A stretch of 21,837 nucleotides of DNA from 66-474 sp036279975 (GTDB taxonomy: Bacteria > Pseudomonadota > Gammaproteobacteria > Xanthomonadales > Rhodanobacteraceae): positions 1 to 21,837 of the forward strand of contig DASURP010000032.1 in assembly GCA_036279975.1 (NCBI GenBank), read 5' to 3'. Positions 15,605-21,837 of the stretch are shown here, piece by piece (position 1 is the first letter of the stretch; the number at the start of each line of letters is the position of its first letter). Under the pieces are notes generated by a model, which was given only the letters and a program-made list of their open reading frames with translations, was not told the origin of the DNA and did no database searches. A program made the position numbers and the translations under genes.

Positions 15605-17068
15605 GTGCGCCACGTCGATATCCGTTCCGCCGTCCGCCCCGAGCCCGACCAGCCAATGGTCGACATCGCCGAATACGTGCTCGATTACCGGATCGACTCC
15701 GGGGAAGCGTGGGAAACCGCGCGCTACATGTTGATGGACGCCCTGGCGTGCGCGATGCTGGCGATGAAGTTTCCGCAATGCGTCAGGCACCTGGCGCCGA
15801 TCGTGCCGGGCGCGACGCTGGCGGGTGGCGCGCGGGTGCCGGGCACCGCGCTGGAGCTCGATCCCGCGCAGGCCGCCTTCTGCATCGGCACCCAGATCCG
15901 CTGGCTGGACTTCAACGACACCTGGCTCGCGGCCGAGTGGGGCCACCCTTCCGACAACCTTGGCGCGGTGCTGGCGGTGGCCGACTGGCTGTCGCGCTCG
16001 AACCGGCGCAACGGCGGCCAGCCGCTGACGCTGCGCGACGCGCTGGGCTGGGCCATCAAGGCGCATGAAATCCAGGGCTGCTACGCCTTGAAGAACTCCT
16101 TCAACCGTGCCGGCATGGATCACGTGATCCTGGTGCGGCTGGCCTCGACCGCGGTCACGACCGCTATGCTGGGCGGCGACCGCGGGCAGGTGATCACGGC
16201 GGTCTCCAACAGCTGGATCGACAATGGTGCCCTGCGCACCTACCGGCACGCGCCGAACACCGGGCCGCGCAAGAGCTGGGCCGCCGGCGACGCCTGCCGG
16301 CGCGCGGTGATCCACGCCTTGAACGCGGTGAACACCGACGAACCGGGCTATCCCTCCGCGTTGAGTGCGAAAACCTGGGGGTTCTACGACGTTGCCTTCG
16401 GCGGCAGGGCCTTCGAGTTCGAGCGGCCGTTCGGCTCGTACGTGATGGAGAACGTGCTGTTCAAGATCAGCTATCCGGCCGAATTCCATGCGCAGACCGC
16501 GGTGGAGTGCGCGATGCAACTGCACCCGGAAGTCAAGGACCGCATCGACCAGATCGAGCGCGTGGAGATCGAGACCCAGGAAGCAGGCAGCCGTATCATC
16601 GACAAGACCGGTCCACTCGCCAATTACGCCGACCGTGACCACTGCATCCAGTACATGGTGGCGGTGCCGCTGATTTTCGGACGCCTGACCGCCGCCGATT
16701 ACGGCGATGCGGTGGCCGCCGACCCGCGCATCGATGCGCTGCGCGCAAAGATGACGGTGCGCGAAAACCCGCAATTCACCAGGGATTATTTCGACCCCGG
16801 CAAGCGCTATATCGGCAATTCGGTCCAGGTGTTTTTCAGGGACGGCTCGAAAACCGCGAAGGTTTCAATCGATTACCCCATCGGCCACCGCCGCCGGCGG
16901 GCCGAGGGTATCCCGGTCCTGCTGGAGAAGTTCCACCGGGCGCTGGCCGGCAGCCTGCCGGCCGCACAGGCTGGCCGGATTGTCAAAATTTGTGAACAGC
17001 CCGATACCATGCTGGGATTGTCGGTTCCCCAATTCATGGACTTGTTTGCGCTGGATCAACATGCCTGA
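15605..17068 (+). CDS. prpD: 2-methylcitrate dehydratase
   Basis: The protein has 487 residues (E. coli PrpD 483). It dehydrates 2-methylcitrate to 2-methyl-cis-aconitate, the step between PrpC and PrpB. MmgE/PrpD blocks are strong: IVPGATLAGG, RWLDFNDTWLAAEWGHPSDN (99-118), IKAHEIQGC (151-159), TYRHAPNTGPRKSWAAGDA (212-230), YVMENVLFKISYPAEFH and YPIGHRRRR. The best start is GTG at 15605 behind GACAGGAAACGCCC, because it keeps the conserved RxExDxxMVDIAEYV region; the first in-frame ATG lies inside that region. It is separated from prpBC by fadH and other genes and is divergent from terC. PrpD replaces the AcnD/PrpF route, neither of which is seen here. Confidence 0.95.
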   Translation: MRHVDIRSAVRPEPDQPMVDIAEYVLDYRIDSGEAWETARYMLMDALACAMLAMKFPQCVRHLAPIVPGATLAGGARVPGTALELDPAQAAFCIGTQIRWLDFNDTWLAAEWGHPSDNLGAVLAVADWLSRSNRRNGGQPLTLRDALGWAIKAHEIQGCYALKNSFNRAGMDHVILVRLASTAVTTAMLGGDRGQVITAVSNSWIDNGALRTYRHAPNTGPRKSWAAGDACRRAVIHALNAVNTDEPGYPSALSAKTWGFYDVAFGGRAFEFERPFGSYVMENVLFKISYPAEFHAQTAVECAMQLHPEVKDRIDQIERVEIETQEAGSRIIDKTGPLANYADRDHCIQYMVAVPLIFGRLTAADYGDAVAADPRIDALRAKMTVRENPQFTRDYFDPGKRYIGNSVQVFFRDGSKTAKVSIDYPIGHRRRRAEGIPVLLEKFHRALAGSLPAAQAGRIVKICEQPDTMLGLSVPQFMDLFALDQHA

Positions 17069-17098
17069 GTTGAAAATAAACGAAAAAGACGCCCTGCG

Positions 17099-17126
17099 GT
17101 GAAAATTGTTTGTTTTTTGCTAAACT
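17099..17126 (+). promoter_or_regulatory. Candidate promoter (extended -10) for the ompA-like gene
   Basis: TGCTAAACT (17118-17126) is an extended -10 (TGn plus TAAACT). GTGAAA (17099-17104), a 4/6 -35, lies 16 bases upstream. The site is in the most AT-rich part of the 188-base gap after prpD and implies a leader of about 125 bases, comparable to the long leaders of outer-membrane protein mRNAs. Confidence 0.4.
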
Positions 17127-17256
17127 GATTCAACCGCAGCGGAGACGGGCCGGACTGGATGGGCCAATATCCGCGCAGTAGTCTTGAGGAATGGGAAGCA
17201 GAGGGATCGCACCGAGAGGGCGGTACCTGAAGAATCAACAACGAGGAGACTCTCCG

Positions 17257-18378
17257 ATGAAACGTAACGGCTTGTTCGCGGTCATCGCGCTGGCCTTGGG
17301 TACTGTTGGCGTGATGTCGGTCGCGCACGCACAGGACACGAGTACAGCGGCGGAAACGACGGGTGGCTTCACCAACCCCGATTACAGCAATTGGTACATC
17401 GTGCCGCGCATCGGCGTGGTGATCCCCGACAACGATCGCCAGGTGCAGGCGTCCCCCATCGGCGGACTCGGTGTCGGTTTCTGGGTGAATCCGCATTTCA
17501 CCATGGACATCGAGGGTACGGTTGACAACGCCGATTACAAGGATTCATCCATCCGCGCCGGCAAGCAGTGGGAGACCATTGGCCTCGACGTCGCGGGTCG
17601 CTGGTACTTCATGGATCCCTCGTCGCAATGGCGCCCGTACATCATGGCCGGCGCCGGCATGTGGCGCCACGCTGCAGTTTCCGGCGACAGCGGTTGGGGT
17701 CCGGGTGCCACGGTCGGCGTAGGCGTGCTGTACAACGTCAGCGACCGCATTGCCCTGCGCGGCGAACTCGCCGCGCGCTACTACCGCGACACCACCTCGG
17801 CAGTGGCTGCCGGCCTGGCCGGTCCGGGCCTGCCGCACACCTACGGCCCGAAGCAGTGGCTGGATTCCATGGCCACCGTCGGTCTGGTGTTCAAGATGGG
17901 CCAGCCGCCGCCGCCTCCGCCGCCGGCTGCCCCGCCGCCGCCTCCGCCGCCGGCTGCCCCGCCGCCGCCGCCGCCGCAGAACGTGGTCATCGACCTGCGT
18001 GGCGTGAACTTCAAGTTCGATCGTCCGAAGACGGGTGAGAAGGACATCGGTCCGACCTTGAAGCCGCCGGCGTCCGATTCGCTCGCGATCCTGGACCAGG
18101 CGGTCGATACCCTGAACCGGTATCCACAGGTCAAGATCGAGATCGATGGTTACACCGACTCGGTCGGCTCCGACAAGTACAACCAGGGCCTGTCCGAACG
18201 GCGTGCCAACATCGTCGACCAGTACCTGACCTCGCACGGCGTCGATCCGAGCCGCATCACCGCGGTGACGGGCTTCGGCGAGTCCAACCCGGTCGATACC
18301 AACGACACCGCGGAAGGCCGTCAGCGCAACCGTCGCGTCGAGTTCAAGGTCGAGCAGCCCCAGGGCGGCAGCATGTAA
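17257..18378 (+). CDS. OmpA-family outer membrane protein with Pro/Ala-rich linker
   Basis: The protein has 373 residues. The start follows ACGAGGAGACTCTCCG. A signal peptide ends at AHA-Q (25/26). Residues about 43-213 form the beta-barrel, with alternating strands (WYIVPRIGVVIP, GLGVGFWVNPHFTMDIEG, WRPYIMAGAGMWRH, LRGELAARYYRD, TVGLVFKMG). A linker of prolines broken by two AA pairs follows (217-240). The C-terminal OmpA domain (about 241-370) has GYTDSVGSDKYNQGLSERRA, with Asp301 and Arg316 in the diaminopimelate-binding positions. It anchors the outer membrane to peptidoglycan; pore activity is possible. It has its own leader and terminator, so it is probably a single-gene unit. Confidence 0.93.
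   Translation: MKRNGLFAVIALALGTVGVMSVAHAQDTSTAAETTGGFTNPDYSNWYIVPRIGVVIPDNDRQVQASPIGGLGVGFWVNPHFTMDIEGTVDNADYKDSSIRAGKQWETIGLDVAGRWYFMDPSSQWRPYIMAGAGMWRHAAVSGDSGWGPGATVGVGVLYNVSDRIALRGELAARYYRDTTSAVAAGLAGPGLPHTYGPKQWLDSMATVGLVFKMGQPPPPPPPAAPPPPPPPAAPPPPPPQNVVIDLRGVNFKFDRPKTGEKDIGPTLKPPASDSLAILDQAVDTLNRYPQVKIEIDGYTDSVGSDKYNQGLSERRANIVDQYLTSHGVDPSRITAVTGFGESNPVDTNDTAEGRQRNRRVEFKVEQPQGGSM
17905..17976 (+). repeat. 27-base tandem repeat coding the OmpA proline linker
   Basis: Two identical 27-base units (17905-17931 and 17932-17958), each coding seven Pro and two Ala, are followed by six more CCG codons (17959-17976). The copies keep the same single CCT codon and GCT-GCC alanine pair, so duplication is recent or homogenised. 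The repeat stays in frame, so copy-number change would alter linker length without breaking the protein. Confidence 0.9.
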
Positions 18379-18427
18379 GTCGCCCGGATGCAGCCGGTTC
18401 ATCGACGACATTCGCAACGCAGTACCG

Positions 18428-18456
18428 GAAGCCCGGCGCAAGCCGGGCTTCTTTTT
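18428..18456 (+). terminator. Intrinsic terminator after the ompA-like gene
   Basis: There is a perfect 10-bp stem, GAAGCCCGGC (18428-18437) / GCCGGGCTTC (18442-18451), with a GCAA tetraloop (GNRA type), followed by five T. It lies 49 bases after the stop codon. Confidence 0.93.
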
Positions 18457-18505
18457 CGCACGCCGTACGCACACAATCCGGTGATACCAAAGCGAGATCC
18501 CGTGC

Positions 18506-19282
18506 ATGCGGCAACGCCACCCGCCGGGTGCAACCAGCGAACGGCGCCAGGACAGGGCCGCGCCGCGCCATGGCCTGGCACGCGTGCTGTCACGGCTGGG
18601 GTTGTGTTCACGCAGCGAAGCGGAGCGGCGCATTCTGGCGGGCCGCGTCAGCGTGAACGAAAGGGTGGCACTCGATCCCGAATCTCCGGTCGATCCGGCA
18701 CGTGACCGCATCGAGCTGGACGGTGTCGCGGTGCGTGTGCCGGAGCGGATCTGCATTGCCGTCAACAAACCGCGTGGACTGGTGGTCAGCGCCGCCGACG
18801 AAAACGGTCGCGATACCATTTATGCGCTGCTGCGCGGCGCGGGCCTGCCGTGGCTCGCGCCCGTGGGCAGGCTGGACAAGGCCAGCGAAGGGCTGTTGCT
18901 GCTGAGCAACGATCCGGCCTGGGCGGCCCGCATCACCGACCCGGGCATGCACGTCGGGAAAACCTACCGTGTGCAGGTTCGCGGCGTGCCCGATGAGGCC
19001 ACCCTGCAACGCTTGCGCGCCGGGGTGGTCGATCGGGGCGAACGCCTGACCATGGAGGCGGTCGATGTGATCGGTGGCGGGGGTCGGAACACCTGGCTCG
19101 AAATCGTGCTGCGCGAAGGCAGGAACCGCCAGATCCGCAGGATGCTGTCTGCTTGCGGGCACCAGGTACTGCGCCTGATGCGCGTCGCGATCGGACCGCT
19201 CGAGCTCGGCGATCTGCCCAGGGGCGGTTGGCGAAGGTTGAGCGAGGACGAAATCCACACCCTGACGGGCGGCGGACGTTGA
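18506..19282 (+). CDS. RsuA/RluB-family rRNA pseudouridine synthase
   Basis: The protein has 258 residues. An S4 RNA-binding domain lies at about 24-70 (ARVLSRLGLCSRSEAERRIL, GRVSVNERV). The catalytic domain has VNKPRGLVVS (86-95), the active-site GRLDKASEGLLLLSND with Asp124, and the family C-terminal block LREGRNRQIRRMLSACGHQV. It converts uridine to pseudouridine in ribosomal RNA. RluB, RluE, RluF and RsuA share these motifs, and the short tail argues against a long RluB, so I leave the symbol empty. The ATG at 18506 has a weak ribosome binding site; the first 20 or so basic residues may be dispensable. No operon partner is seen. Confidence 0.9.
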   Translation: MRQRHPPGATSERRQDRAAPRHGLARVLSRLGLCSRSEAERRILAGRVSVNERVALDPESPVDPARDRIELDGVAVRVPERICIAVNKPRGLVVSAADENGRDTIYALLRGAGLPWLAPVGRLDKASEGLLLLSNDPAWAARITDPGMHVGKTYRVQVRGVPDEATLQRLRAGVVDRGERLTMEAVDVIGGGGRNTWLEIVLREGRNRQIRRMLSACGHQVLRLMRVAIGPLELGDLPRGGWRRLSEDEIHTLTGGGR

Positions 19283-19435
19283 TCCGAACGGCGCGCGCTG
19301 TTTCAGGCTGCCCGCGCCGCCCCGCTGACCCAGGTTTCGGTGACGCGCAACTGCCGGTCGATCACCGTGAAGCCGGCGCGACAACGCGCAGGCGCAGTGG
19401 GACCGCATGAATCGATTCGATCGCCCCGACGCAAG
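19283..19435. other. Intergenic stretch between convergent pseudouridine synthase and kbl genes
   Basis: No convincing gene or T-tailed terminator is seen in these 153 bases. A short minus-strand frame ends at about 19302 with a protein-like run (FTVIDRQLRVTETWVSGAAR). It lacks a clear start, and I could not assign it to a family. Confidence 0.5.
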
Positions 19436-20635
19436 TCAGCCCTTCAGCAACCCGACCTCGTGGCCGACCTTGGTGAACGCCGCGATCGCGCGATCCAGGT
19501 GTTTGCGCGTGTGCGCGGCGCACATCTGGGTGCGGATGCGGGCCTTGCCTTCCGGCACCACCGGGAAGAAGAACCCGATCGCGTAGATGCCTTCGTCCAG
19601 CAGGCCCCCCGCCATTGCCTGCGCAAGCCTGGCGTCATGGGTCATCACCGGCACGATCGGGTGGTCGCCGGGCTTGATCTCGAAGCCGGCTTTCGTCATC
19701 GCTTCGCGGAAATACTTCGTGTTCTCCGAGAGCTTTTCGCGCAGGTTTCCGGCTTCGTCCAGCATCTTCAGCACTTCGATGGACGCGGCGACCAGCGCCG
19801 GCGGCAGTGAATTCGAGAACAGGTACGGCCGCGACCGCTGCCGCAGCATGTCGATGATTTCCTTGCGGCCGGTGGTGAAGCCGCCCACCGCGCCGCCCAG
19901 TGCCTTGCCGAGCGTGCCGGTGAAGATGTCGATCCTGTCCAGCACGCCGTGCACTTCGGCCGAACCGCGCCCGGTCTTGCCGAGGAAGCCGGTGGCGTGG
20001 CATTCGTCGATGTGCACCAGTGCGTTGTACTTCTTCGCGAGCGCGGTGATCCTGTCCAGCGGCGCGACCACACCGTCCATCGAGAACACGCCGTCGGATG
20101 AAATGAGCTTGGTGCGCGCGCCCGCCGCGTCGGCGGCCTGCAACTGCTTCTCGAGATCGGCGACGTCGCCATTGGCATAGCGGTAGCGCCTGGCCTTGCA
20201 CAGGCGGATGCCGTCGATGATCGAGGCGTGGTTCAGCGCGTCGGAAATGATCGCGTCCTGCTCGTTCAGCAGCGGCTCGAACAGCCCGCCGTTGGCGTCG
20301 AAGCACGCGGCGTAAAGGATCGCGTCGTCGGTGCCGAAGAACTTCGCGAGGTCGTGTTCGAGCTGCTTGTGCAGGTCCTGGGTGCCGCAGATGAAGCGCA
20401 CCGAGGCCATGCCGAAGCCGTGCGTGTCCAGCGCCTTCTTCGCCGCCTCGATCAGGCGCGGATGGTCGGCGAGGCCAAGGTAATTGTTGGCGCAGAAGTT
20501 CAGGACCTTGCGGCCATCGGCCAGCGTGATTTCGGCCGACTGCGGCGAGGTGATGATGCGCTCGTCCTTGTACAGCCCGGAATCGCGGATGGCTGCAAGT
20601 TCTTCGCTGAGACGTTGTTGGGCTGCGTAGGTCAT
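19436..20635 (-). CDS. kbl: Glycine C-acetyltransferase (2-amino-3-ketobutyrate CoA ligase)
   Basis: The protein has 399 residues (E. coli Kbl 398). It is a PLP enzyme that splits 2-amino-3-ketobutyrate with CoA into glycine and acetyl-CoA, the second step of threonine degradation. Fold type I motifs: NFCANNYLGLADHP (46-59), GTQDLHKQLE (84-93), DALNHASIIDGIRL (132-145), HIDECHATGFLG (208-219) and the PLP lysine in FTGTLGKALGGA (Lys244). Start at 20635 with GAGG upstream fits the E. coli N-terminus; the frame open beyond it crosses the repeats. It is downstream of tdh on the same strand, with a 211-base gap rather than the tight spacing usual for this pair. Confidence 0.96.
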   Translation of the reverse strand: MTYAAQQRLSEELAAIRDSGLYKDERIITSPQSAEITLADGRKVLNFCANNYLGLADHPRLIEAAKKALDTHGFGMASVRFICGTQDLHKQLEHDLAKFFGTDDAILYAACFDANGGLFEPLLNEQDAIISDALNHASIIDGIRLCKARRYRYANGDVADLEKQLQAADAAGARTKLISSDGVFSMDGVVAPLDRITALAKKYNALVHIDECHATGFLGKTGRGSAEVHGVLDRIDIFTGTLGKALGGAVGGFTTGRKEIIDMLRQRSRPYLFSNSLPPALVAASIEVLKMLDEAGNLREKLSENTKYFREAMTKAGFEIKPGDHPIVPVMTHDARLAQAMAGGLLDEGIYAIGFFFPVVPEGKARIRTQMCAAHTRKHLDRAIAAFTKVGHEVGLLKG

Positions 20636-20670
20636 GCTGGAGCCTCGAATTGCGAAAATCCTGTTCCCGG

Positions 20671-20695
20671 CATCCCGGCGATGGCCGGGATCCAC
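20671..20695. repeat. REP-like palindrome (second copy of the ATTCCGGC type)
   Basis: CATCCCGGCGATGGCCGGGATCCAC has the inverted repeat ATCCCGGC / GCCGGGAT around a 3-base centre (GAT). It matches the layout of the element at 8105-8133 (ATTCCGGC / GCCGGAAT), with compensating changes on both arms. Arm pairing is kept while the sequence changes, which suggests a structured element. Confidence 0.55.
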
Positions 20696-20712
20696 CTCTT
20701 TCCCTGTCCCGT

Positions 20713-20755
20713 TGCGAAAGGGGTCGCGCGCAGGCGCGCTCCTACGACAGCGACT
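20713..20755. repeat. REP-like element (GTAGGAGCGCGC type)
   Basis: On the minus strand this reads GTCGTAGGAGCGCGCCTGCG followed by CGCGACCCC. It has an inner palindrome, GCGCGC CT GCGCGC, and a flank of the GTAGGAGCG type common in Pseudomonas and Xanthomonadales intergenic repeats. It is a different family from the element at 20671. Recognition is from memory of such repeats, not a search. Confidence 0.55.
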
Positions 20756-20846
20756 TCCCGGGAGCCCGCCTGCCGGCAATTGTCGTCGAGATGACCGGGA
20801 AATGACGACTTCGTTTCATTTTGTTTCCGAGTCCCGTGTTTCGACT

Positions 20847-21837
20847 CTAATTCCAGCTGCACACCACCTTGCCGCACTGGCCCGACGCCATCAGGTCGAA
20901 ACCCTGTTGGAAATCGATGATGGCAAGCTGGTGGGTCAGCACCTTCTGCAGCGGAAAGCCGGTCAACAGCATCTGGGTCATCTTGTACCAGGTCTCGTAC
21001 ATGCGCCGGCCGTAGATGCCGTGCAGGGTGAGGCCCTTGAAGATCACCTTGTCCCAGTCGATGCCGGAGCCGTTGGGCAGGATCCCGAGCAGTGCGATCT
21101 TGCCGCCGTGGTACATGCAGTCGAGCATGTCGTTGAAGGCGTGGATATTGCCCGACATCTCGAGGCCCACGTCGAAGCCCTCCATGTGCAGGTCACCCAG
21201 CACGTCGCGCAACGACTGCTTCGAGACGTTGACGATGCGCGTGGCCCCCATGTCGGCGGCGAGCTGCAGGCGGTAATCGTTGACGTCGGTGACCACGACG
21301 TTGCGTGCGCCGACATGGCGCGCGATACCGGTGGCGATCACGCCGATGGGCCCTGCGCCGGTGATCAGCACGTCCTCGCCGACCAGGTCGTACTCCAGCG
21401 CGCAGTGCGCGGCATTGCCATAGGGATCGAAGAACGCGGCCAGCGACGACGGGATGGAATCGGGCACCGGCCACAGGTTCGACTGCGGCATCGCGACGTA
21501 TTGCGCGAATGCGCCATTGCGGTTGACGCCGATGCCGACGGTGTGCGGACACAGGTGCGGGCGTCCGGCGCGACAGTTGCGGCACATGCCGCAGGTGATG
21601 TGGCCCTCGGCGGAAACGCGCTGGCCCACGCGGTAACCGCGCACTTCGCTGCCCAACGCCACGATCTTGCCCACGAACTCGTGGCCGATCACGAGGCCCG
21701 GCTTGATCACGCGTTGCGCCCACTGGTCCCAGTTGTAGATGTGCAGGTCGGTGCCGCAGATCGCGGTCTTCTCGACCTCGATCAGCACGTCGTTGTGGCC
21801 GTATTCCGGCACCGGCACCTCGTCCATCCAGATGCCC
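20847..21837 (-). CDS. tdh: L-threonine 3-dehydrogenase (partial, start beyond right edge)
   Basis: About 330 residues are present; by comparison with E. coli Tdh (341) roughly the first 11 codons lie outside the window. It oxidises threonine with NAD+ to 2-amino-3-ketobutyrate, the substrate of Kbl. Medium-chain dehydrogenase motifs: catalytic zinc CGTDLH and GHEFVG, structural zinc cysteines in CGMCRNCRAGRPHLC, FDPYGNAAHCALEYDLVGED and nucleotide-binding ITGAGPIGVIA. EMSGNIHAFNDMLD, VIFKGLTLHGIYGR and METWYKM-like (YETWYKM) sequences are distinctive of Tdh rather than other alcohol dehydrogenases. An in-frame ATG at 21827 exists but would cut the conserved GIWM start, so it is not the true start. 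Confidence 0.95.
   Translation of the reverse strand, partial: GIWMDEVPVPEYGHNDVLIEVEKTAICGTDLHIYNWDQWAQRVIKPGLVIGHEFVGKIVALGSEVRGYRVGQRVSAEGHITCGMCRNCRAGRPHLCPHTVGIGVNRNGAFAQYVAMPQSNLWPVPDSIPSSLAAFFDPYGNAAHCALEYDLVGEDVLITGAGPIGVIATGIARHVGARNVVVTDVNDYRLQLAADMGATRIVNVSKQSLRDVLGDLHMEGFDVGLEMSGNIHAFNDMLDCMYHGGKIALLGILPNGSGIDWDKVIFKGLTLHGIYGRRMYETWYKMTQMLLTGFPLQKVLTHQLAIIDFQQGFDLMASGQCGKVVCSWN

Noticed and set aside
13788..15656. 622-codon minus-strand frame crossing DUF924, terC and the riboswitch
   Set aside because: It runs through three supported features in the wrong frame and has no recognisable domain; terC in another frame has clear membrane helices and motifs.
15542..16774. 410-codon minus-strand frame opposite prpD
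   Set aside because: The prpD product matches its family along the whole length; the antisense product does not resemble a protein.
17905..17976. Proline-coding repeat considered as a possible CRISPR or non-coding repeat
   Set aside because: The units are contiguous without spacers and stay in the OmpA reading frame as a linker.

Overview
The window is high-GC chromosomal DNA with densely packed genes on both strands. I saw no phage genes, transposase, integrase, tRNA, rRNA or CRISPR array. Protein resemblance (FadH, PrpB/C/D, Kbl/Tdh, OmpA), a tandem TPR/TolB-like membrane protein family and REP-like intergenic palindromes suggest a gammaproteobacterium of the Lysobacterales (Xanthomonadales), perhaps near Rhodanobacteraceae. 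That placement is inference; no marker gene fixes it.

Layout: (1) 1-1883, the tail of one TPR/TolB-like membrane protein and a complete paralogue overlapping it by ATGA. (2) 1958-4503, a three-gene export cassette: two tandem paralogous di-haem c-type cytochromes and a secreted NTF2/SnoaL-like protein. (3) 4576-7905, a propionate operon with two paralogous, uncharacterised single-pass membrane proteins between prpB and prpC. (4) 7906-8252, a gene-free stretch with hairpins, a REP-like palindrome and a bidirectional terminator. (5) 8253-11014 on the minus strand, a glutathione S-transferase and 2,4-dienoyl-CoA reductase FadH. (6) 11105-14588 on the plus strand, an S9 peptidase, a six-span membrane protein (DUF6159-like) and a DUF924 protein. 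(7) 14567-15325 on the minus strand, a TerC-family membrane protein behind a full yybP-ykoY (Mn2+) riboswitch and a promoter. (8) 15605-17068, prpD, divergent from terC. (9) 17257-18378, an OmpA-family porin with a Pro/Ala linker and a strong terminator. (10) 18506-19282, an RsuA/RluB-type pseudouridine synthase. (11) 19436-21837 on the minus strand, the threonine-degradation pair kbl and tdh, separated by two REP-like elements; tdh runs off the right edge.

How the genes fit together: PrpC, PrpD and PrpB supply the 2-methylcitrate cycle, which consumes propionyl-CoA, although prpD lies about 7.7 kb from prpBC. FadH feeds unsaturated fatty acids into beta-oxidation, and odd-chain acids yield propionyl-CoA. 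Tdh and Kbl turn threonine into glycine and acetyl-CoA. The least explained parts are the prpB-prpC membrane protein pair and the di-haem cytochrome/NTF2-like cassette. The best-supported non-coding element is the Mn2+ riboswitch.
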